From the NCBI GenBank assembly GCA_022925895.1, contig JAKSYS010000475.1, positions 1 to 49,742 of the forward strand: DNA of 49,742 nt. Reading direction: 5' to 3'. Under the pieces are notes generated by a model, which was given only the letters and a program-made list of their open reading frames with translations, did no database searches and was not told where the DNA came from. Origin of the DNA: Fragilaria crotonensis (Eukaryota; Bacillariophyta; Fragilariophyceae; Fragilariales; Fragilariaceae). Below are positions 41,653-49,742 of the stretch, piece after piece (within the stretch, counting starts at the first letter, position 1; each line of letters begins with the position of its first letter). A program made the position numbers and the translations under genes.

Positions 41653-42640
41653 CTACGAGTTTAAAGCCCACGACTTCTTCGTCGCGCAGGAGGTACCTGA
41701 ACCATCCGATGGCCGGAAACCTTGGGCATTTACAGATTGTATGTCATAAAATATTGATCCAAGTAATTCACATTGTCTGTCTGCATTGAGAACTTTCGTG
41801 AAAAGGTCTGCCAAGTTCGTCTGCGTATCCTCTGTATGCACCCGTAATATTCCCGCAGCGACCGCTTCCCGCACAGCATGGTAATTGATAGCGTTGTGTT
41901 TCTTCGTAAGTACTGATTCAGGAATGCTCGTATTCTTTACCAAGCGCTGATTGTCACAGAAAACCTGAGCAGGCCTGTCAAGTGGCACACCAAACATTCG
42001 TAACTTGTATCTCATCGCAATTATCAAATCTCGCACATTTCGCAAGGCCACAAATTCACTGCCAACGGTTGATGTTTCGACTGTATTCTGTCGACGACTT
42101 AACCATACAACGGGTGAAATTTGCACAAACAACAAAATACCAGTATGTGATCGTCTCGTGACGACATTCCCGGCATGGTTAGCGTCAACGAACGTATACA
42201 AATTCACCGGGTTTCCCAAGGGTTCAGGCAGGCATTCGCGGCGGTAATTCCTCTTCGGCATCTGGATAAAATGACGACTAATCAGAATTGCTTATCGCTG
42301 GAGTCGGAGGCAACGGGTCAGTGGGATCAAAGATAATTCTCAATTTGTCATGTTTGTTCAAGTATGCGAAGACGTGATAAACAGCCTCGAGGTGTCCCAC
42401 TCGGGGCAATGCAAGGTGCTGAGAGAGTAAGCAACTTCGGTATATATGTCAATTCGCCCAAGTTCCACTGCCCATCTCAACACGCCAATCAGTTGTTGAT
42501 ACCTTGCTGATTCATTGCTATTGCACTCGTCAGTGATGTCCGTCTCTGGTTTGTATGTTGTGCTTGAGAAAGGTGTTTTTGCTGTTGATTTGAGGTTCCG
42601 ATTCTCTTCTTGCAACATGAGCTTAACGTTCTTGAAACGT
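41653..42640 (-). pseudogene. pol: Copia pol fragment of family D (RT end and RNase H)
   Basis: On the minus strand it reads the end of RT (KTPFSSTTYKPETDI, ARYQQLIGVLRWAVELGRID), then after a frameshift near 42430 SQHLALPRVGHLEAVYHVFAYL, and after another stop or shift near 42270 the RNase H: FVDANHAGNVVTRRSHTG, NTVETSTVGSEF, MRYKLRMFGVPLDRPAQVF, CDNQRLVKN and NLADLFTKVLNAD. It lies between D1 and a family C-type LTR, and its 3' LTR is not evident on the left. Compared with D1 it shares the KKHNAINYH and TNLADLFTKVL blocks almost exactly. Confidence 0.85.
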
Positions 42641-43249
42641 ATACTGGTATCATGCCGTACTGCGCTGTGTTAAGTACCGTCGAAATCGCGTACTGGCGTA
42701 CCGTTGTACGGATTACTGTTTACCGCTACTCCAACTTCGTCACCGTGTTGCACGTCAGAGAATGTCCGGATGTCGACGTCGCCATGACGTGTCGTCCATT
42801 CGGGACTCAAAATTGATGCGAACCCTGCGTCACTTAAGTAATTTTGATGACGCACCTAAGTAAGGAAGGGACCATCTGCCAGAGATTAAGCGCAGGCAGA
42901 GCCTACGGAAATTCGAAGACTCAGATCATCGCGTACCAGGATTTTACGAACATGACAGTACACGGTACGTCTAGTACAGTACCTCGAAACTCATCAACCG
43001 CAAACAGCGTTACTGGTCATCTACATTGATCACTACATTCTACACATTCTGATACCAGAAGATCTCTCCATCATATATTTCCAAGTGCAAATCTACATCA
43101 GATGCACTTTCATTCACAAGGTTCACAAGGGAGCAGATGGAGAATTCATTTTAGGTTAGTTTAAGCCTCACAATTAGTTAAATTGCTCACAGCAAGCTAA
43201 TTCGTCATCGAGCCTACCTCGTTGCGACATTGTAACGATTAAAACTACA
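42641..43249 (+). repeat. Probable 5' LTR of a family C-related element
   Basis: The right end (ATTAAAACTACA) is fixed by the primer site that follows, and CTCACAATTAGT near 43170 is shared with the C1 LTR. The left end is not known; it is put at the border with the minus-strand fragment. No gene seen in it. Confidence 0.5.
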
Positions 43250-43267
43250 CGCTTCCTCTGCGCTAAG
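43250..43267 (+). other. Primer-binding site of the C-related element
   Basis: CGCTTCCTCTGCGCTAAG, D-arm class, the same core as in A1, A2 and C1. Confidence 0.7.
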
Positions 43268-43278
43268 TTTGGTACACA

Positions 43279-43366
43279 ATGGCCAATCGCCCCGTCGCTT
43301 TTGCACTAACACCTGCGCTCGCCAACAGAGAGATTTTGAACTACAGCGATCCCTCGGACACGAAAC
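43279..43366 (+). pseudogene. gag: Gag start of the C-related element, cut by C1
   Basis: The first 29 residues (MANRPVAFALTPALANREIL...) match the start of C1 gag (MAAPAPHFALAPAFANPDVL). At 43367 the C1 LTR begins, so the gene is interrupted; the remainder would lie beyond the window, after C1. The reading frame runs on by chance into the LTR. Confidence 0.8.
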
Positions 43367-43929
43367 TAAAAGAAAAGATACAGTATTGGCGTCTACCGTC
43401 GTGGATCATACTCTACCTCTCCTTCCGTCCGTTCGTCAACCAAAGTTTCTGTGAGTCACGGTTCGGTTCTCTTTCGCACGATTGAGTCACGCTTCGCGTT
43501 CGCGTTCTCGTAAGTGTTTGCGTCATTGTTCTTCGGTCATTGTCGGATGTTCCGCGGACACATAAATGGGAAGCACAATCGCCAGCCGACATCACAAGAG
43601 AACACAAACTGGTGCATCATCAAATCTACATTTTACATGCTTTATATTTCATTATATTCATCTGGGATTCAGTATCTTTCAACCAACCATTCTACCATGG
43701 GATTCTGAAGAACTAACAAAGAACAATCAAGGAACAACCAGAGAACAGAGAGAACAAGGAAAGTGCAGCTTCAGAGCTCTCATTCAGTCATTCCAATTTC
43801 ATTTTCTGCATGTTTTATACATCTCACAATTAGTAAAACAAATTTCTACCAAAGAGTACAAACGCTCCTGCGATAACTAATTCGCGTTAGCCCTTGTTTG
43901 CAGTCTCAAACACTGCGAATAAAACTTTA
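43367..43929 (+). repeat. 5' LTR of C1
   Basis: About 563 bp, TAAAAGAAAAGATACAG to AATAAAACTTTA. The ends are TA...TA and not TG...CA; the start is fixed by comparison with 49414 and the end by the primer site. Confidence 0.85.
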
Positions 43930-43947
43930 CGCTTCCTCTGCGCTAAG
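43930..43947 (+). other. Primer-binding site of C1, D-arm class
   Basis: CGCTTCCTCTGCGCTAAG directly after the LTR. Confidence 0.7.
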
Positions 43948-44066
43948 TACAAGCCAAGTGCTTTATTCTTTGACCTTTCAAGCTCACCTGCAAGCCCAGT
44001 GCTGCTTTCCTTGATCAATCAGGATCATTTCAAGTCAAGTACTTCATTTGAGCTTCAAGGTCAACC

Positions 44067-47000
44067 ATGGCTGCTCCAGCCCCTCATTTTGCATTGGCTC
44101 CAGCCTTTGCTAATCCTGATGTCCTCAACTACTCTGAGCAGGCTGCTGCCAAGCTCTTCAAGTCTGGTACTGAGGCTTTGTCCATCAAGTTTGACTGCAA
44201 GTCAGACAATCTTCAGCTCTTCCTTGATCAAACCAGGGATAGATCCATAGTCTTTGATTGGCTCAACATTCTTAGCATTCCCATTCAAGGCAATGTGGCT
44301 AATTCCAAGGATCTCATTGAGTCTTATGGAGAGATCTCCTATGAGGAGGTCAGAGCCCATGCCCTCACCTACATGCATGAGGATGCCAGGAAGCTCAAGA
44401 TTCCTTCATGATGTACCATTGTCTCATGAACTCTTTGACTGATGCTGCTCAAAGCAGGTCAGGACCAGAGGCAATGTTCATCCCTTCATCTTTGGAGGTA
44501 AAGGATCAGGTCCAGTCCTCCTCAAGGTCATTATCATGGTCTCACATGTGGATACCAGAGCCACCATCACTAGTGTCCGACCAAGCTCCAGTCTTGATCA
44601 TGCCATGCGCGATATCGATTCTGACATTGAACTCTTTAATGACTATGTCCTTGGATTGGTCAGCAAGCTCTCTGCCAGGGGTGAACAAACCCAAGATCTC
44701 CTGGTGAATCTGTTCAAAGGTTACAAGGCCTGCAAGGATGCTGAGTTTGTGGACTACATCAAGAAGAAGGAAGACTTCTATGAAGAAGGTGGCCAAGTTG
44801 AGTATCAACAGCTCATGGACTGGGCTCTCAACAAGTTCAAAACCAGGAAAGAGTCAGAGCAGTGGTGCCTCAAGACTACAGAGGAGGAAACTATCATTGC
44901 CTTGCAATCCCAAGTCAAAACCCTCATGTCCAATCAGAAGAAACCTAATCCAGCAAGTGGCAAGTCCAGTGGAGGAGGAAAGAAGGACAACAAGCAGGGA
45001 AACAAGAAAGACAAGGGTAAAGGCAAGTTCAGAGTTGAGGATCTTCCAGCATGGGTACATGTTCATCCCAAGGAAGAGAGAAGCAGTCCAAGACTGTTGA
45101 AGGCAAGGACTACCATTGGTGCCCCAATCACAACAGGTGGACCAGACACAAGCCTTCTGACTGTAAGGGTATTGGTTTCAAAGGTGGTCCCAAGAAGGAT
45201 CAAGGCAACAAGGGTCAAGACTCCAAGCAGCCTAGCATGAAACTGGCCAAAGCGCCGCAGCCATCTCCGATGATGATGAATGATGGGGACGCCCAATGGA
45301 CTGCGTGTTCATTGGGCTTGGATTTTCAAGTGGTGGCAGAGATGGTGCGCAGACGTGTGCTACCTCTTCAGCCATGGCTTGGAGGCCATTGTCCAATCTG
45401 TTCAGGTGTGGGTTACCAATCCAAATTCAAGGCCTCAGGAAAGGTGAGAAATTGGAAGGTACACCCAGTCACAGTGTCTGAATATGTCAAGTCATGGATG
45501 CATGATGGGAGTTTCAGCATGCAACCAAGACCAAGACCTTGGATGAAGGGCAAAGGGCCAAGATACAAAAGGAATTCCACCCAACTCAACTGCCTGACAG
45601 CAGTCATTGCAATGAAGGCAAGGCAAGCCCACCAAGATGAAGCAGCAAGCTTTGATACTGATTCCAAGGCTAGGATTGACAACTGTGCATCCTATTGCAT
45701 TTCCAATGACAAGAAAGACTTCATCACTCCTCTCAAGAGGGTCAACAAAAAGTTGAAGGGGTTGGGTGGAACACTTACTGAGATCTACTCAGGGACTATC
45801 AAGTGGTCAATTGAAGATGATACAGGAGTTCCTCATGACATTGTCATTCCACATGGGCTCTATGTCAAGGATTCACCTTCAAAGCTGTTGTCTCCACAGC
45901 ATTGGGCCCAGACTGCCCAAGACTTCAAGCCTTTGCCAAGAGGCACATGGTGTGCAACATACCATGACAGCATTCAACTACACTGGGCCCAAAGACAGCA
46001 CACCAAAACAGTGAGGTTGAACCAGGGGAGTGGCAACATTGCAACCATGTATACTGCTCCAAGCTACAAGGCTTTCAACACCTTCTGCAACATGTGTGAG
46101 GTGGGACTGGATGAGGATGACCCAATCATTAACATGGAAACCCATCTCATCCCTGATGATGAAAATGAAGACTGTCAGGAACCTCTTCATCAACCAGAAG
46201 CACCAGATACCTCATCCCAAGGGGTGGATTGGAGTCATCCTCCAAATACACCAGTCTCATTTGACCTTGATGCTACTGACCGCACCGACTTGCCAGTCGT
46301 CATTGACGACGAAGAGGACACTGCCGTTCATGAGAACCCTGCTGCAGAGTTCCTTCGCTGGCATCACAAGTTGAATCACATGTCGGCTGCCAAAATGCAA
46401 AGCATGGCCAAGCGCGGTTTGCTCCCGAAGAAGTTGGCCAAGTGCCAAGTTCCAACCTGCACCAGCTGCTTATATGGAAAGGCCACCAGAAGACCATGGA
46501 GAACCAAGCCAAAGGGTGGTCAACAAGGTGGAAAACTTCGAACAGCCTCAGAGCCGGGACAGTGCATCAGCATCGATCAGTTGGAGTCCAGTACTCCAGG
46601 GCTCATTGCCCAAATCAAGGGTTGGCTCACCAAGAAAAGGTACAAGGTGGCAACAATCTTTGTGGATCACTTCAGTGGTTTGTCCTACATCCACCTTCAG
46701 AAGTCAACCAATGCAGATGAAACTCTTGAAGCAAAGCTGGCCTTTGAGAGGTATGCTTCAAGTTCAAGGTCCAAGTCAAGAGTTATCAAGCTGACAATGG
46801 CAGGTTTGCAGAGAACAAGTTCATGGCAGCTGTCAAGGAAGCAGGTCAGACAATCACTTTCTGTGGAGTCAATGCTCATTTTCAGAATGCTGTGGCAGAA
46901 AGAAGGATCAGGACTTTGCAAGACCAAGCAAGAACTATGTTGATTCATGCTCAGCACAGGTGGCCTAAGGCTATTGATGCACATCTCTGGCCTTATGCTC

Positions 47001-49383
47001 TCAGAGTGGCCAATGAAATTCACAACTCTACACCAACAATTGGAAGAGTGGATCACAAGTCTCCCTTTGAGTTGTTTGCAAGGTCTGAAGTCACTCCAAA
47101 TCTGAATCATTTTCAACCTTTTGGATGTCCTGTGTTTGTCCTCGACAACAAGATGCAATCTGGCCAGAAATTGCCCAAGTGGGAGGTCAGAGCTCGCATG
47201 GGAGTCTACCTTGGCATATCCATGCAGCATGCCCGCAGTGTGGCTCTTGTTCTCAACCTCAAGACTGGCCATGTCTCTCCCCAGTTTCATGTCACATTTG
47301 ATCCCAAGTTTGAGACAGTCAGGCAGTCACTGGGCAACCTGTCACCTCCATCAGAATGGCAGAAGCTTTGTGGATTCAAGGCCTCATCACCTTCCAGGCT
47401 TCAAGGCATCAAGCAATCAGCTCAAGCTCAAGGTTTGCAACGTGATGTCCCCTTCATGGAATTTGATCTGGAACCTGGAGAATCGGTCAATGAGGGAGAG
47501 GCTCAAGCATCTCAAACACCACTTCCAGTTTCTGAGGGAGAACAAGGGGGAAGAACTTCCTGTCCAATTCAGGAGGTCCCCCAAGGCTCAACAAGATCCC
47601 AGGGGCTGCATCAACAAAAGTCTCTGATGAACCTTCCAGCAAGGCAGGATCCAAGGTCTTTGATGTGTGGCACAACTTTGAAGCCAAGTTGGAGGACAAG
47701 CTTCCTTATTATGTGGCCTTTGAAGCTATCAAAGAGTGGATGGACATTGAGGGAGAGCAGCATCCCATGCTGGCTTTCGCCGCCTCCGCAGATCCCGACA
47801 CGATGTACTACCATGAGGCCATGAGGGAGCCAGATCGCCGAATTCATCAAGGCAATGGAGAAGGAGGTCAAGAGTCACACCGAAAACGAAGTTTGGGAGT
47901 TGGTCCCAAGGTCATCAGTCCCTCCAGGAACCAAGATTCTTCCAGCAGTGGCTATGAAGCGCAAGCGCAGAATTGCCACAAGAGAAGTTTACAAGTGGAA
48001 GGCAAGGCTCAACATTGATGGATCCAAGCAAGAGGAAGGTGTCAACTACTGGGAAACATTCTCACCAGTGGCATCATGGGCAGCCATCAGGATGGTGCTC
48101 ATCACAACCTTGATTCATGGATGGCACACCAAACAAATCGATTTTGTGTTGGCCTACACCCAAGCAGAGGTGGAGTGTGAACTCTACATGGCCGTCCCAA
48201 AAGGCTTTGAGGTGGAGGGGGACTATGTCCTCAAGCTGAAGAAGAATCTCTTTGGTCAGAAGCAAGCTGGCAGAGTGTGGAACCAGCATCTGGTGGACAA
48301 GCTCAAGGAGGTTGGTTTCATTCCAAGTGAGATTGATGAATGCCTCTTCTACAAAGGGAAGTCAGTTTTTGTTCTCTACACGGATGATTCCATTCTGGCA
48401 GGACCAGATGAACAAGAGTTGGAGGACATTATCCAAGAGATGAAGTCAGTTGGCCTTAACCTTACAGTGGAAGGAGACATCTCAGACTTTCTTGGAGTTC
48501 AAATTGACAGAGTCAATGCAACCACCTTCAACCTCTCTCAACCTCACCTCATCAATGATGTCATCAAAGAGCTCAGACTGGATGGGAAGAATGTGGCAAT
48601 CAAGAAAACCACAGGAGCTTCAAGCAAGACTCTCACCAGGCATCTGGATTCTCCACCATTTGATGATCACTTCAATTATCGCCGTCATTGGTCAGATGAA
48701 CTATCTGGAGAAGTGTTCAAGGCTTGACATCTCATGTGCAGTCCACCAAGGAGCAAGGTTTGTGTCCAACCCAAGGTTCCAACATGGCAAGGCATTGAAG
48801 TGGTTGGGGAGGTACCTGGTTGGTTCAAGGGACAAAGGCATGATCTATTCCCCAGCAATCAAAGCTTTGATGTCTATGTGGATGCATCATTCACAGGGGA
48901 TTGGGACCCAGAGAATGCAGGATGGGATCCAGACACAGCAAGGTCAAGAACTGGCTATGTCATCCTTTATGCCTCATGTCCAGTCATATGGGCATCCAAG
49001 CTTCAGTCTGAGATTGCTCTATCAACAACAGAGAGTGAATATTTGGCAATTTCAACAGCCACAAGAGAAGTGCTACCATTGATGGAGTTGGTGCAAGAAA
49101 TGCAAGAGCATGGATGTGGATTGACAGCGACAACACCAAGGCTCCATTGTCGGGTTTTTGAAGACAACAGCGGCGCCATTGAGCTACAAGCGTCAAGAAT
49201 CCGAAGATGCGTCCCAGAACGCGCCATATCAACACCAAATACCATCATTTCAGGAACAAGGTTCAAGATGGCACTATTTCTATTCATTCTGTATCAACTG
49301 AGGACATGCTTGCAGATATCCTCACCAAGATCTGCAATGAAGAGACTCACACCAAGTTGCGCAAGCAATTGATGGGTTGGTAA
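44067..49383 (+). pseudogene. C1 fused gag-pol, many frameshifts
   Basis: Gag starts MAAPAPHFALAPAF and resembles family A gag (LVNLFKGYKACKDAEF). Its zinc knuckle is HWCPNHNRWTRHKPSDCKG (about 45115-45165), and the same open frame runs from there into the protease region (RIDNCASYCIS, about 45670), so gag and pol are one frame without a stop between. The integrase has WHHKLNH...CQVPTCTSC, FVDHFSGLSYIHL and NAVAERRIRTL. The RT has LYTDDSILAGP (48375-48410); the RNase H has VYVDASFTGDWD, STTESEY and FEDNSGAIEL. The stop is TAA at 49381-49383. Frameshifts lie near 44403, 44520, 45072, 46770-46820, 47620, 47840 and 48690, and more at the end of RNase H near 49190. The tract GAGTGAGGGAG precedes the 3' LTR. 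Confidence 0.9.
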
Positions 49384-49413
49384 TCGAAGGACTTCGTCAA
49401 GCGAGTGAGGGAG

Positions 49414-49742
49414 TAAAAGAAAAGATACAGTATTGGCGTCTACCGTCGTGGATCATACTCTACCTCTCCTTCCGTCCGTTCGTCAACCAAAGTTTCTGTG
49501 AGTCACGGTTCGGTTCTCTTTCGCACGATTGAGTCACGCTTCGCGTTCGCGTTCCGTAAGTGTTTGCGCATTGTTCTTCGGTCATTGTCGGATGTTCCGC
49601 GGACACATAAATGGGAAGCACAATCGCCAGCCGACATCACAAGAGAACACAAACTGGTGCATCATCAAATCTACATTTTACATGCTTTATATTTCATTAT
49701 ATTCATCTGGGATTCAGTATCTTTCAACCAACCATTCTACCA
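49414..49742 (+). repeat. 3' LTR of C1, first 329 bp
   Basis: It matches 43367-43697 with two single-base gaps and is cut by the window end. Confidence 0.93.

Larger units (their letters stand above)
43367..49742 (+). mobile_element. Copia element C1, 3' LTR runs off the window
   Basis: A third copia family, inserted in the gag of a related element. The 5' LTR is 43367-43929, the coding region 44067-49383 and the 3' LTR starts at 49414. Over the 329 bp present in both LTRs there are no substitutions and only two single-base indels, so the insertion is very recent; yet the coding region has many single-base frameshifts. Confidence 0.92.

Overview
The window looks like a transposon-rich stretch of a stramenopile nuclear genome, most likely a pennate diatom. 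The evidence is: two host-type genes (one with a short GTAAGT...AG intron), several lineages of Ty1/copia retrotransposon that resemble the diatom CoDi groups, and short intergenic stretches rich in GTAC/ACAGTA words. The species cannot be fixed from the sequence. Nothing here looks bacterial or viral.

Layout. 1-823 is the 3' end of a copia pol (RNase H), followed by a decayed LTR. 1049-6087 (minus strand) is a decayed Helitron Rep-helicase gene with at least five frameshifts. 6167-7018 is a short inverted-repeat DNA transposon, probably PIF/Harbinger, inserted in a tandem repeat whose uninterrupted copy lies next to it. 7774-8991 is a host glycosyltransferase (GT92-like). 9588-38120 is a pile of retrotransposons. 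Element A1 (9588-22687) has its 3' LTR split by element B1 (15566-22555). Element B2 (about 22689-27869) has its pol split by a solo A-type LTR (25492-25766). Element A2 (27870-34006, minus strand) separates broken B2 from broken E1 (34007-37261). 38512-39860 is a host UDP-glucuronate 4-epimerase gene with one intron. D1 (40137-41640) is an internally deleted copia element. 41653-42640 holds an older minus-strand copia fragment. An element related to C (LTR, primer site and gag start, to 43366) is interrupted by element C1 (43367 to beyond the end), whose 3' LTR runs off the window.

How the parts work. The two host genes both act on sugars: the epimerase makes a nucleotide sugar and the GT92-like protein is a membrane-anchored transferase. 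They flank the retrotransposon island, but a functional link is only inferred. The retrotransposons encode gag, protease, integrase, reverse transcriptase and RNase H. All are damaged to some degree, B2 gag being the best preserved.

The most interesting signal is the gag-pol junction. In family A (two copies) gag ends in UGA followed by CGG, with pol open in the same frame. In family B (copy B2) gag ends in UGA followed by CAA UUA, again with pol open in the same frame. Both contexts are known leaky-stop contexts in RNA viruses, so these copia elements may make Gag-Pol by stop-codon readthrough. Family C instead has gag and pol fused with no stop. The elements also carry two classes of primer-binding site that match internal parts of tRNAs rather than the 3' end.
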